From NCBI GenBank assembly GCA_963556495.2, contig OY747713.1, positions 37,399,461 through 37,463,460 on the forward strand: a stretch of DNA of 64,000 nt, written 5' to 3'. The notes under the pieces were generated by a model. That model was given only the letters and a program-made list of their open reading frames with translations. It was not told the origin of the DNA and did not search any database. This document shows, in pieces, positions 59,501 through 63,222 of this stretch. Made by a program: the position numbers and the translations under genes. Every line of letters begins with the position of its first letter. The stretch's first letter is position 1. Source of the stretch: Valencia hispanica (taxonomy: Eukaryota > Chordata > Actinopteri > Cyprinodontiformes > Valenciidae).

Positions 59501-61142
59501 AGCTCTGTTCAGTCCATCATCTGAACACTGAAAACAGCAAACCCACCAAGATATGGTTGTTCCCTTAAACTGATGGGGGAAGAACAGCCAAGGAGACCAT
59601 GGAAGTTCTGGAGGAGCTGCAGAGAACGAGAACTCAGGTTGGCAGTAAAACTACTGGCCCTTTCCACTAGCGCCTACTCAGTGCACCTCGACTCAGCCCA
59701 ACACTCTTATAAGGGTTTTCCCCTAGTAATGGCTATGGTGTACCAGCCCCCTTTTTTAGAACCTACTTCGCTGGGGATCCAACCGCGTCGTGTCGGGCTG
59801 AAAACACGATGTCAGAAGATTGTCGGTCATTGATTGGCTAGGGGGTGGAGTCACTGGTTTGCGTTACAAGAATCCAACAATTTGTAAAAGAAAATTCACC
59901 AGAGTGTTTTGTCTTGTCGGCCGCAGCCTTTTCTTGCTCTCTTCTTTTTTGATTTTGCCATAAAGCCACAGACGAAGTGGAATGTTCATATTTTCCATGT
60001 CCTACATTGTTGGCGTTGTGTTGCGTTTGTGTCAAATACCGATCACGTCTCGCTACTATTCGGACTCTGGGACCGCCCTGCTATGGCAACCCCACCCACT
60101 GGAGGTGTTAATCAATTGTAATGGAAAACCACCCAAACTGTGTAGAGTTGAGCTCCATCGAGCAGCGCTGTGAATCTATAGTGGAAGAGGGGCTTATTAG
60201 TTGTGTGCTACAGAACCTATTTATAGAAGGCTGGCAAGAAAAATACATAGTTAAAAAATAAATAAAACGTATGTAGTTCCACTACCGGGTTCCCATAAGT
60301 CCTGTAAGTGAAACATGTTGAAGAAGGTGCCCTAGTCAGAGAAGATCTTTTGGCATACATGCAAAATGGTTTGTGTGGATGAGAACAAACACTGCTCATT
60401 ATCCTAAACACACCATTCCCCACGGTAAAACAGGGTGGTGGGAGGGTAATGCCGGATGGAAACCTGCTGGAGTCCATGAAAGACTGCGGAAGTTATCCTA
60501 CTAGCAGGACAAAACGACACTAAACATACAGCAAGAGCTACAATTGAATAGTTTTGATAAGAGCATATTCTTTTCTTAGAATGGCTAATTATAAATGCAC
60601 GCCGCACATTTTTTTCAGATTTTTTTTTTTTAAACTTAAAAACCCTGCATCATTTTTAAACCAGTGTGTGAATGAGAGAGTGAATGAATAATGGAGTTGT
60701 AAAGTACTTTGAGGGTCTCGAAAAGCGCTATATAAATGCAATCCATTATTATTATTTTTATTATTATTATTAAACCCCTTTACAATAATGCACTACTTTG
60801 GTGTAACAAATAAAATCCAGATACATCATATTGAAGTGTGTGGCTGTGACGCGACAACTTGTTTAAAAGTCCAAGGGGTGTGAACCCTTTTGCAAGTTCT
60901 TTTTGATAGAGAAAAAAAACAACCCATCAGAGGCCAAAGCAGGCCGCAGTTTGAGTCCACCCCAAACCAAAACAGTTTTGTCCTCAATCTAATTAAAATC
61001 AGTTGGATAATTTAAAAACGCAACAGTAAAATCCACAAACTGCTTTGTAATTGCGGCGGTATAATTGCTGACTGTGATTAAAGGTCAGCGCCAGCGAGCC
61101 AAAACACACCTGTCTGTCAAACTAATACCCTTCTTCATGCAT

Positions 61143-61207
<65 letters not shown>

Positions 61208-63189
61208 GGAGAGCAGAAAAATGGAAAATAACAAAGCTAAACCATGATATGTATTCATTTGTTTGATTTTTCTGTTGGTTCAGATAGGAGGCTTGTGTTA
61301 TTGAATTCACCCTGTGTTTACTCCGGAGTTTAAACAGAGCTGGAATTTAATCTGCCATTCCTTCTGCTCAATCTGTTTAACAGGCTCGTGTTTGTTTGTG
61401 TGTTTGCGGAGGAGAAGAAGAAGAGTGAGTGGGGTGGGGTGGGGTGGGGTGGGGGGTATCTGGTGTTTTACTTGATGGCCTCACACATATCCAGGCCCAT
61501 CTTCACGCAGTTCCTGGCATGGTTTGGCAGCGACTCCGGAAGTCCGGACACGCAGTAATAACAGTCGCCCAGGATCTTGATCCGCATGCACTCGTTTTCC
61601 TTAAAGAGTGAGTCAAAGACAGCAAATTAAACCATAGCTTGGATTCGATATCTTTATTAATGGTTCACATTTCATTTACTCCTCATTTCCACTCAGCACT
61701 CACACTCTCACAGTCAGATCCATCAAGTCTAAAAATCATACACCCACACGCACACCACTCATCCACATGTGGGATGAGTAACAGCTCACCACTGGCCCGT
61801 TTTTGTGTGTGTTTTTTTATGTAACTGCAGCTTCAGGAGGAGATAACTGCTGGACACAAAGCTCAGGAAGCCTGACTCAACTGTTTAGACCCCTATAGCT
61901 GAGCGGCCATGAGACTGACATTCACTGTGGGCATCCTACACACACACACACACAGGGCTCGGTGAGGGGACGATAACAAGGCCCAGATGGCATTTGGTCA
62001 GAAACAGAAATTGTCGTCTTGTCCAATGCAGTCAGATAAGCCAATTTACTGATCCAGAACTTACTCCACTTCTCACAATGCAAAAGAGACCCCCAAAGCC
62101 CTTCAAAAGCTAAAACAGGGATAGATAATTGAATAATGTGTTGATAAATGAGTTGATTTAAAGGGTAGATGTTATCATCTAATAGAGCTGCAAGTGAACC
62201 AAGATCAGTTTTTTAAGCCAGAAACATCTCTTTTTATAAAATGACGGTTCAGTACATACTTTGGTTTTAAAGTTGTGGTTCGGTATGTTTTTGATATACT
62301 ACAATCATGGAAATAAACAAATATTTTTTTTTTTTTTACGTTTTTCTTTCTCCTTATTTTTTGTTTACCCCTGAGCAAAGAAAGATAAAATACTCTGACA
62401 ATAATTACATTTTTATCAGCATGTTCTACAATTTCAAAAAGTAGCTAGTATAGAACTAACTGGAGATCTAGTTCCCAGTTGTACATGAACACACTATAGA
62501 CCGTAAACTGTTGGAAAAATCCCTGTTGTTGGACTGATTTCTGGTCTGCATGTCTGCCAATAGAAAAACTCATGTTGGATGCTGGGCGGGTTGAATGCAA
62601 CAGGAACTTAACCTATTTCTCACAGTGCCAGTGATGTTTAAATTCTGCTTGTCATAGTTTAACGTGAGTAATTAAGTAAACAAGAGCTACCTTTCTTATC
62701 ACTGTTGAAAAGCACACGAAGCTCAGGTTTAGTCCACCTTTCTGTTTCCATCTTCACTCTAGCTGAATAGGAGACCTCAATCTTCTTCTTAATCTTTTAA
62801 GCGTGTATGCGTATTGTTACACACCTCTTGTTCAAGCACTTAAAACCTCAAAATAATTCAAAGGTGCTGAAATTGTCTTTTCCATCAAATACATTTTATT
62901 CCCAGAAAAGCACACAGAAGACTCATGAAAATTTGGCATTTAACATGCCATAATTACCTTAAATGTAATATGTCATAAGGGAATTGTTTCTTAGATGAAA
63001 TGTAAAGATTGGAAATTGATCACTCATTTGACTTAAAAGTACATCCGATGATGTATGACAATCTGATGTTGTTTTACCTTAGCGATCTGGTCAAATTTGC
63101 CAAAGAGCTCATTCAGCATGTGCACAAGTTCACCAGGGGAGCAGTCGCTGGCTAGCCGAGTGAAGCCCACAATGTCGGCGTAGAGTATG
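17381..63189 (-). CDS. adcy2: adcy2: adenylate cyclase type 2, 20 coding exons, 5' part outside the window
   Basis: The exons join into 806 residues with no stop before TGA at 17381-17383; human ADCY2 has about 1091, so roughly 285 N-terminal residues lie beyond 64000. Domain order: C1a catalytic (exons 1-4, residues 1-177), C1b (178-300), six membrane segments of the second cluster (310-535) with a glycosylated outer loop, then C2a (592-806). The enzyme turns ATP into cAMP at the plasma membrane under control of G-alpha-s and, for type 2, G-beta-gamma. Metal-binding Asp residues are in ADIVGF and LGDCYYC of C1; the substrate and transition-state residues are in [19 protein letters not shown] and KGKG of C2. 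Residues such as [18 protein letters not shown] and the C-terminus [10 protein letters not shown] identify type 2 rather than types 4 or 7. Whether this is a teleost 2a or 2b paralogue cannot be told. Confidence 0.96.
17800..18460 (+). mobile_element. Tc1-like remnant of a second family
   Basis: Decayed plus-strand transposase. Readable blocks are [48 protein letters not shown] and a broken SPDLNPI region. The [17 protein letters not shown] wording differs from the [14 protein letters not shown] family elsewhere here. It lies in the last adcy2 intron. Confidence 0.6.
18640..18764 (-). CDS. adcy2: adcy2 window exon 19
   Basis: Residues 716-756 (first two bases complete Gly715). Encodes [19 protein letters not shown] then [12 protein letters not shown]. 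The Asp contacts the adenine ring, and the Asn and Arg of NVASR stabilise the transition state (Asn1025 and Arg1029 in rat AC2). Acceptor TTGCTAG|GTATC and donor CAG|GTTAGA. Confidence 0.97.
18888..19002 (-). CDS. adcy2: adcy2 window exon 18
   Basis: Residues 677-714 plus the first base of Gly715. Begins [20 protein letters not shown] and continues to FNDFKLRI. This is the stretch that, with the end of exon 17, corresponds to the QEHA region of mammalian AC2 implicated in G-beta-gamma stimulation. Donor G|GTATGA. Confidence 0.96.
19230..19750 (+). mobile_element. L2-type LINE, internally deleted (5' and 3' ends joined)
   Basis: Starts with a promoter-like part (GGTGGCAGCATGTTGGAGCAG), reads [13 protein letters not shown], then jumps to a C-terminal piece ([15 protein letters not shown] in a shifted frame; [19 protein letters not shown] in the other). 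It ends CCCTTTGGGATTAATAAAGTA followed by AATTG repeats, the 3' tail of this class. It may be an LINE-derived SINE. Confidence 0.6.
20331..20824. mobile_element. TTAA-flanked MITE, 494 bp
   Basis: TTAA stands at 20327-20330 and 20825-20828. The ends AGGCGCTATATGCAATTTT and (right end, reverse complement) AGGGGCTATATGCAACTTT are imperfect terminal inverted repeats. TTAA duplication is typical of piggyBac, but the AGG ends are not, so the superfamily is open. Non-coding. Confidence 0.7.
20825..21139. other. adcy2 intron, unassigned
   Basis: AT-rich intron sequence between the MITE and the next Tc1 scrap. Nothing recognised. Confidence 0.3.
21140..21275 (+). mobile_element. Tc1-like 3' fragment
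   Basis: Reads AAAGAACAGTGGATCAAAAT, CACGAATGCTTGATGGCAGT and GCTGCTAAAAGTGGCACAGCC, the end of a Tc1-like transposase gene (a GTTAG-x-K-G-G-T pattern). No frame survives. Confidence 0.4.
21450..21660 (+). mobile_element. LINE ORF2 C-terminal fragment
   Basis: The plus frame reads [20 protein letters not shown], then [21 protein letters not shown]. The LLVVP...W-N-x-LP-x-x-x-R pattern is the C-terminus of fish L2/CR1-clade ORF2. Broken by stops. Confidence 0.5.
22030..22600. repeat. Probable decayed non-autonomous DNA elements
   Basis: Phrases such as CTACGTGTGGACAACC (22210) and GCATTCACACTGGACCGG (22425) with GGTGTGAATGTACCC (22498) look like ends of common fish MITEs. I could not define both ends of any one element. 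Confidence 0.3.
22824..22964. repeat. Concentric palindromes bracketed by a 10-bp direct repeat
   Basis: CTGATTAGGC occurs at 22824-22833 and 22955-22964. Between them are perfect 15-bp arms (22869-22883 with 22941-22955, GGTAGCAACAGGTAC) and inside these perfect 10-bp arms (22902-22911 with 22915-22924, GAAACACTAC). Both pairs centre on about 22912-22913. Confidence 0.85.
23482..23497. repeat. (AT)n tract
   Basis: Short simple AT repeat in an adcy2 intron. Confidence 0.85.
23705..23757. repeat. 53-bp near-perfect palindrome
   Basis: Arms of 26 bp (23705-23730 and 23732-23757) match at 24 of 26 positions around a single central A. The arm starts AATAAAATGCGCTGCAAC. Confidence 0.9.
23870..23940. 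repeat. End of a non-autonomous DNA element
   Basis: Ends TTGAGAACCACTGGGC, a terminal motif common to fish hAT-like MITEs (CAGTGGTTCTCAA in reverse). The other end was not found. Confidence 0.35.
24296..25102 (-). mobile_element. Old Tc1/mariner copy, first half, split by a younger Tc1
   Basis: A minus-strand copy begins with a decayed terminal repeat (TTTTGTCACATTACCACAAG at about 24339) and runs through ATGATGCTGCCACTACCATG and a transposase-like antisense frame to about 25100. Its remainder continues at 26692. It lies in an adcy2 intron. Confidence 0.8.
25103..26689 (+). mobile_element. Young full-length Tc1/mariner element
   Basis: 1587 bp, starting CAGTGGCTTGCAAAAGTATT and ending with its inverse CCACTG, flanked by TA at 25101-25102 and 26690-26691. 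Terminal inverted repeats are about 0.2 kb. The transposase starts at ATG 25472 with a paired-like HTH region ([21 protein letters not shown]) but is cut by TGA at 25733-25735. A 19-base deletion near 25935 then shifts the frame. Catalytic blocks [17 protein letters not shown] and [11 protein letters not shown] remain readable. It is dead, though still able to be moved in trans if its ends are intact. Confidence 0.95.
25472..26470 (+). pseudogene. Tc1 transposase pseudogene
   Basis: DD34E transposase frame of the element at 25103. ATG 25472, open for 87 codons to a TGA at 25733, then readable in pieces. The 19-base loss removes one copy of a CCAAAATG direct repeat. TAATTGCAGCAAAAGGTGG marks the C-terminal end region. 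Not functional. Confidence 0.9.
26692..27152 (-). mobile_element. Old Tc1/mariner copy, second half
   Basis: Continues the copy interrupted at 25103: GTACCATACTTTTTCCAGTT, CTCTGAGGCCTTCAGAGGAC and a terminal repeat with TTTTATCACATAAAACCCC, ending GCAAGGCACTTG. Confidence 0.75.
27215..27322 (-). CDS. adcy2: adcy2 window exon 17
   Basis: Residues 641-676, phase 0 at both ends. [20 protein letters not shown] carries the Lys of KTIGS (Lys938 in rat AC2), which sets adenine specificity. Its last residues, VTPGPECAQ, correspond to the variable start of the mammalian QEHA region. Acceptor CTCACAG|CTG, donor CAA|GTAAGC. Confidence 0.97.
27515..27661 (-). CDS. adcy2: adcy2 window exon 16
   Basis: Residues 592-640. 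Starts C2a: [20 protein letters not shown], then [20 protein letters not shown]. As in all mammalian C2 domains the metal-binding Asp of C1 is replaced (ASIPDF against ADIVGF). Donor GAG|GTAAGT. Confidence 0.97.
27662..28089. other. adcy2 intron, unassigned, with an A-run
   Basis: Intron upstream of window exon 16. An A-run of 18 or more stands at 27764-27781. No exon or repeat family recognised. Confidence 0.35.
28090..28800 (+). mobile_element. Tc1-like remnant of a third family
   Basis: AAAGTTATTGGCACCCAAGG is a terminal-repeat phrase of another fish Tc1 family. Further on, [11 protein letters not shown] and [17 protein letters not shown] echo the first catalytic region. Stops and gaps throughout. 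Confidence 0.55.
28900..29290 (+). pseudogene. Possible transposon-derived protein exon (uncharacterised family)
   Basis: The frame at 29060-29280 reads [35 protein letters not shown], then stays open to CKG followed by GTAAGT, a good donor. Similar NYL...AYKSLEGY wording is common in multi-exon teleost repeat proteins that carry SWIM zinc fingers and YqaJ-type nuclease domains. I am recalling a resemblance and have run no search. It is on the strand opposite adcy2. Confidence 0.35.
29291..31225. other. adcy2 intron, mostly unassigned
   Basis: Several short open stretches, but no exon and no repeat family I can name. The GC-rich part at 29640-29940 could belong to the transposon suspected at 28900. 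Confidence 0.3.
31226..31384 (-). CDS. adcy2: adcy2 window exon 15
   Basis: Residues 539-591. [18 protein letters not shown] is the exit from the last membrane helix; [20 protein letters not shown] and [13 protein letters not shown] form the coiled linker (signalling helix) leading to C2a. Acceptor CTAACAG|AAT, donor GAG|GTAAAC. Confidence 0.97.
31500..32405 (-). mobile_element. Tc1/mariner remnant
   Basis: Minus-strand copy. Blocks on plus: AAATAGTGCATAATTGTGAAG (terminal repeat), TTTGACTGGGCCACTCTAAC, ATCATCCTGCTGGAGGGTGA, CCCACAGCATCATACTCCC, CACCATATTTCCCCACTGTG. These are antisense to the SPDLNPIE and [10 protein letters not shown] regions. Many indels. Confidence 0.8.
32406..33932. other. 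adcy2 intron, unassigned
   Basis: No exon or family-level repeat recognised. Short chance frames only. Confidence 0.35.
33933..34017 (-). CDS. adcy2: adcy2 window exon 14
   Basis: Residues 511-538 (first base completes Arg510). [20 protein letters not shown] then TLLVLARQ, the final membrane helix of the second six-helix bundle. Acceptor TTTCAG|A, donor CAG|GTGAGT. Confidence 0.96.
34270..35110. repeat. Compound repeat, probably one DNA element split by another
   Basis: GTCGGTTCTTTGCCGGTTCTTTC near 34288 and GGTTAAGCACCGGTTTGGAACC near 34969 look like outer and inner parts of one fish element. Between them, GATCGTCAGGACTGGATGATGCGG through TCATGACACC is a different repeat. Limits are approximate and the family is unknown. 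Confidence 0.3.
35111..36427. other. adcy2 intron, AT-rich, unassigned
   Basis: Very AT-rich with no recognised repeat or exon. A poly-T and A-rich composition dominates from 35760. Confidence 0.35.
36797..37354 (+). pseudogene. Tc1 transposase, N-terminal half (plus arm of the chimera)
   Basis: ATG 36797 with an open frame of 185 codons. HTH region ([16 protein letters not shown]), [10 protein letters not shown] hook, then LWSDETK with the first catalytic Asp. The same 19-base deletion as in the 25103 copy shifts the frame right after it, and the frame ends in the neighbouring terminal repeat. No second Asp or Glu. Confidence 0.9.
37501..38513 (-). pseudogene. Tc1 transposase (minus arm of the chimera)
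   Basis: Start at about 38513, interrupted by a TAG (near 38370) and by a 7-base deletion near 38125 that removes one copy of a GTTTGC direct repeat. The last 202 codons (38109-37501) are open and keep the whole catalytic core: [24 protein letters not shown] and [11 protein letters not shown], with 34 residues between the second Asp and the Glu (DD34E). Confidence 0.92.
38879..40396. other. adcy2 intron, unassigned
   Basis: AT-rich, with a T-rich stretch at 39518-39540. The part at 39230-39600 may hold a decayed terminal repeat of a Tc1-like element, but I could not confirm it. Confidence 0.3.
40397..40581 (-). CDS. adcy2: adcy2 window exon 13
   Basis: Residues 449-509 plus two bases of Arg510. 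Two membrane helices: [19 protein letters not shown], then [18 protein letters not shown], followed by the second outer loop [16 protein letters not shown]. Acceptor CTCCAG|TAC, donor AG|GTAACA. Confidence 0.97.
40900..41640 (+). mobile_element. Tc1/mariner remnant
   Basis: Plus-strand copy with both terminal-repeat remains (TTTGTCACATTACAACCACA at 40933 and TCTGTCACATAAAACCC at 41598), and inside ATCATGCTGTGGGGGTGCTTT and AACAACCCTAAGCATCAGCC. Large internal losses. It ends about 60 bp before window exon 12. Confidence 0.8.
41703..41822 (-). CDS. adcy2: adcy2 window exon 12
   Basis: Residues 409-448. An extracellular loop between membrane helices: [20 protein letters not shown] then [23 protein letters not shown] and NTS are adjacent N-glycosylation sequons, where mammalian AC2 is also glycosylated. 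This is the least conserved exon, as expected for the loop; its length and both ends still match. Acceptor TTGTCAG|TTC, donor CCG|GTAGGT. Confidence 0.94.
41823..43055. other. adcy2 intron, unassigned
   Basis: No exon or repeat recognised. Confidence 0.35.
43056..43300. mobile_element. Tc1-like terminal fragment, fourth family
   Basis: GTTGGGCAGAAACGTATTTGGCAGCCACCAA and GGTACACTTCAACTGTGAGAGACAGAATG match the terminal repeat of a separate fish Tc1 family. No transposase follows. Confidence 0.6.
43301..44201. other. adcy2 intron, AT-rich
   Basis: Nothing recognised beyond possible Tc1 scraps near 43735-43830 (ACCATTGTCCTGATTGGAAA). Confidence 0.3.
44202..44342 (-). CDS. adcy2: adcy2 window exon 11
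   Basis: Residues 362-408. Cytoplasmic start [20 protein letters not shown], then a membrane helix in [19 protein letters not shown]. One residue longer than the human exon; the first half is divergent, the helix conserved. Acceptor TCCACAG|CAG, donor ATG|GTGAGG. Confidence 0.95.
44343..46460. other. adcy2 intron, unassigned
   Basis: A poly-G run at 45255-45265. The GC-balanced part at 45300-45560 is unlike its surroundings and might be a conserved non-coding element. No exon or repeat family recognised. Confidence 0.3.
46463..47100 (+). mobile_element. Tc1-like remnant, fifth family
   Basis: ACATTGCCAAAACTATTGGC is a terminal phrase; GAAAGAATGGGTCGCTCTGAG encodes the MGRS(E/Q)E start of a Tc1-like transposase with conserved surroundings (CAATAAGTCCAGTTGCGAAA). 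It decays into unreadable sequence after 46700. Confidence 0.65.
47101..47904. other. adcy2 intron, unassigned
   Basis: No exon or repeat recognised. Confidence 0.3.
47905..48215. mobile_element. Collapsed Tc1/mariner copy (ends only)
   Basis: AAAAAAGTTTACATACTCC and CTTACATTACAACCACAAAC form one end, and GTGTGAAAAAGTTGTAGTACCTTGC the other. The body is missing. Confidence 0.55.
48335..48361. repeat. GT/GC-rich simple repeat
   Basis: Short (GT)n with (GC)n core in an adcy2 intron, alternating purine-pyrimidine. Confidence 0.7.
48665..48749 (-). CDS. adcy2: adcy2 window exon 10
   Basis: Residues 334-361 (first base completes Lys333). [20 protein letters not shown] then LCFAGHIL is a single membrane helix. 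Acceptor GTTGCAG|A, donor CTG|GTGGGT. Confidence 0.95.
49367..49464 (-). CDS. adcy2: adcy2 window exon 9
   Basis: Residues 301-332 plus two bases. [20 protein letters not shown] then [12 protein letters not shown], the first helix of the second membrane cluster. Acceptor CTCAACAG|TAC, donor AA|GTAAGT. Confidence 0.97.
49570..51290 (+). mobile_element. Tc1/mariner copy split by other sequence
   Basis: Left part 49570-50340 has ACATTACAACCACAAACTG, a decayed HTH region and CTGGTCAGGTGAGACCAAAA (first catalytic region). Right part 51160-51290 has the closing terminal repeat (TTACAATTGTAAGC, GTGTGAAAAAGTTCTAGGG). The 0.75 kb between is unrelated DNA of unknown origin. Confidence 0.65.
50345..51100. 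other. Unassigned insertion inside the Tc1 copy
   Basis: Not Tc1-like. Contains AAGATGGCGTCCAATATGGCG and a short tandem of CTCTAAATATAA at its left edge. I could not define terminal repeats or a family. Confidence 0.35.
51523..51592 (-). CDS. adcy2: adcy2 window exon 8
   Basis: Residues 278-300. [20 protein letters not shown] then EKE, the end of C1b just before the membrane. Acceptor TTTCCAG|A, donor GAG|GTAGGC. Confidence 0.96.
51593..52197. other. adcy2 intron, unassigned
   Basis: No repeat or exon recognised. Confidence 0.35.
52198..52278 (-). CDS. adcy2: adcy2 window exon 7
   Basis: Residues 251-276 plus two bases of Lys277. [20 protein letters not shown] then DGINSQ: a basic patch and amphipathic helix of C1b, close to human ([16 protein letters not shown]). 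Acceptor AACTGAAG|A, donor AA|GTAAGC. Confidence 0.96.
52340..53535 (-). mobile_element. Tc1/mariner copy split by a MITE
   Basis: Minus-strand copy. Left part 52340-52880 has ATGTATTTCATTGGGATTC, CCCTGTATTTGGCTCCATC, CCCACAGCATGAGGCTGCCA and CACCATGGGCCTTCTGAC. Right part 53244-53535 has TATTGGCCGCACTGGA, AAAGGGAGCTGAATACAAA and AATCCCAATAAAATCC. The MITE sits between. Ends about 50 bp from window exon 6. Confidence 0.8.
52881..53243. mobile_element. MITE inserted in the Tc1 copy, 363 bp
   Basis: Ends TGCCTCATTTCCACTGAG and, right end reversed, TGCTTCGTTTCCACTGAG give imperfect terminal inverted repeats. The interior is GC-richer than the host Tc1. A target duplication is not clear (TTCTC is present on both sides). 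Confidence 0.75.
53583..53623 (-). CDS. adcy2: adcy2 window exon 6 (41-bp micro-exon)
   Basis: Residues 237-249 plus two bases of Arg250. [13 protein letters not shown], matching human DVPMGQHNFQNRT. Too short to detect without its neighbours; phase with exons 5 and 7 is exact. Acceptor GTTCCAG|GAC, donor AG|GTGAGA. Confidence 0.93.
53725..53901 (-). CDS. adcy2: adcy2 window exon 5
   Basis: Residues 178-236. After a divergent [19 protein letters not shown] come [20 protein letters not shown], then [10 protein letters not shown] and NGKINTT. Same length (59 codons) as in human. This C1b stretch is characteristic of type 2. The PFAHL motif of mammals is PFANL here. Acceptor ATCTCAG|ACA, donor ACA|GTGAGT. 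Confidence 0.97.
53902..55224. other. adcy2 intron, unassigned
   Basis: Short G-run (53990-53999) and C-run (54241-54250). No repeat family or exon recognised. Confidence 0.35.
55225..55640 (+). mobile_element. Collapsed Tc1/mariner copy
   Basis: AGTGTGTTCCAAAAGTATTCC and CCACATTACAGCCACAC form one end; AGTAGTTCATAATTGTGAAG and GCAAGGTTTTCAC are from the other terminal repeat. The body is deleted. Confidence 0.65.
55731..56127. mobile_element. Non-autonomous hAT element, 397 bp
   Basis: Perfect 8-bp target duplication AATCCTAC at 55723-55730 and 56128-56135. Ends TAGGGATGT and ACATCCCTA are exact inverted repeats of 9 bp. Contains TATCGCGATATATCA-type sub-terminal motifs. Non-coding. Confidence 0.92.
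56150..56215 (-). repeat. Short retroelement 3' end
   Basis: CAATTCAATTCAGTTTATTTATATAGCGC with CTCAAGGCACTTTACA is the reversed 3' end of a common fish SINE/LINE family. Only this end is present. Confidence 0.5.
56240..56800 (+). mobile_element. Tc1/mariner remnant
   Basis: Plus-strand copy. ATCACATCACCCTGAACACACCATC, ACATGGTGGTGGCAGGATCATGC and GGAAAACTAATCAGAGTTGATGG are transposase blocks; GCATCAAGACTAAAGAACACC is around its start codon. Deleted between. Confidence 0.75.
57205..57337 (-). CDS. adcy2: adcy2 window exon 4
   Basis: Residues 134-177. [20 protein letters not shown], then [15 protein letters not shown] and TFLVINPK: the end of C1a. The [16 protein letters not shown] strand contains the loop reported to contact G-beta-gamma in AC2. 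Acceptor TCTCCAG|G, donor AAG|GTGAGA. Confidence 0.97.
57338..57938. other. adcy2 intron, unassigned
   Basis: No repeat or exon recognised. Confidence 0.4.
57939..58097 (-). CDS. adcy2: adcy2 window exon 3
   Basis: Residues 81-133, 159 bp as in mammals. [20 protein letters not shown], then [20 protein letters not shown] and [13 protein letters not shown], the C1a core facing C2 and the G-alpha-s/forskolin interface. Acceptor ATCCACAG|G, donor GG|GTGAGA. Confidence 0.98.
58551..59455. mobile_element. Insertion 1 in the Tc1 copy, flanked by TTTAA
   Basis: About 0.9 kb of non-Tc1 DNA between two TTTAA sites in what was continuous Tc1 sequence. The right end reversed reads GCTGCTATGGCAAATCTGC, an end motif of fish MITEs; the left end pairs with it poorly. 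The interior is GC-richer at 59100-59290. Superfamily open. Confidence 0.6.
59643..60170. mobile_element. Insertion 2 in the Tc1 copy
   Basis: About 0.53 kb beginning CAGTAAAACTACTGGCCC with TTTCCACTAGCGCCTACTCAG and ending GAGCAGCGCTG. It resembles fish hAT-like MITEs with a TTTCCACTAG start. The ends are approximate and no target duplication is clear. Confidence 0.55.
60655..60775 (+). mobile_element. Insertion 3: SINE/LINE 3' end with ATT tail
   Basis: GTAAAGTACTTTGAGGGTCTCGAAAAGCGCTATATAAATGC followed by (ATT)n is the 3' end of a very common fish retroelement. 5'-truncated. Confidence 0.75.
61148..61206. repeat. (AG)n microsatellite
   Basis: About 29 AG units in the intron between window exons 2 and 3, roughly 270 bp from the exon 2 donor. 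Confidence 0.97.
61427..61456 (+). repeat. (GGGGT)n minisatellite next to a splice donor
   Basis: About five GGGGT units and a final G6 run on plus, (ACCCC)n in the adcy2 pre-mRNA, 15 bp past the exon 2 donor. Four or more G-runs make it a G-quadruplex candidate on the template strand. Confidence 0.92.
61472..61599 (-). CDS. adcy2: adcy2 window exon 2
   Basis: Residues 38-79 plus two bases of Lys80. [20 protein letters not shown], then [20 protein letters not shown] and AIK. The Asp of LGDCYYC is the second metal ligand of C1. 128 bp as in mammals. Acceptor CTTTAAG|GAA, donor AA|GTAAAA. Confidence 0.98.
61600..63077. other. adcy2 intron, mostly unassigned
   Basis: A short (AC)n at 61938-61953 and a T-run at 62322-62337. 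No exon or repeat family recognised. Confidence 0.4.
63078..63189 (-). CDS. adcy2: adcy2 window exon 1 (most upstream exon present)
   Basis: The first base completes a codon begun in an exon beyond the window; then 37 residues: [37 protein letters not shown]. The Asp of ADIVGF is the first metal ligand of C1a. 112 bp. Acceptor TTTCTGCAG|C, donor AAG|GTAAAA. Confidence 0.98.
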
Positions 63190-63222
63190 CTGCAGAAAGT
63201 AAAAAGAAACAACACATACCGT

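Larger units (their letters stand above)
58163..60900 (+). mobile_element. Tc1/mariner copy carrying three later insertions
   Basis: Pieces of one plus-strand copy lie at 58163-58550 (terminal repeat, GAAGACCAAGGAACACAGCA at the start codon), 59456-59642 (CCAAGTTTTGAACATGTCAG, GAGGAGCTGCAGAGAACG), 60171-60655 (ATTAGTTGTGTGCTACAGAAC, AACACACCATTCCCCACGG) and 60776-60900 (closing repeat, TAAAATCCAGATACATC, TTTTGCAAGTTC). They keep the order of an intact Tc1. It starts 65 bp upstream of window exon 3. Confidence 0.8.

Noticed and set aside
61065..61310. Open frames on both strands rich in Arg-Glu or Ser-Leu
   Set aside because: These are translations of the (AG)n microsatellite.
17460..63189. 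CRISPR array or prokaryotic operon
   Set aside because: Repeats are dispersed transposons without regular spacers. Gene structure with introns shows a eukaryotic nuclear region.
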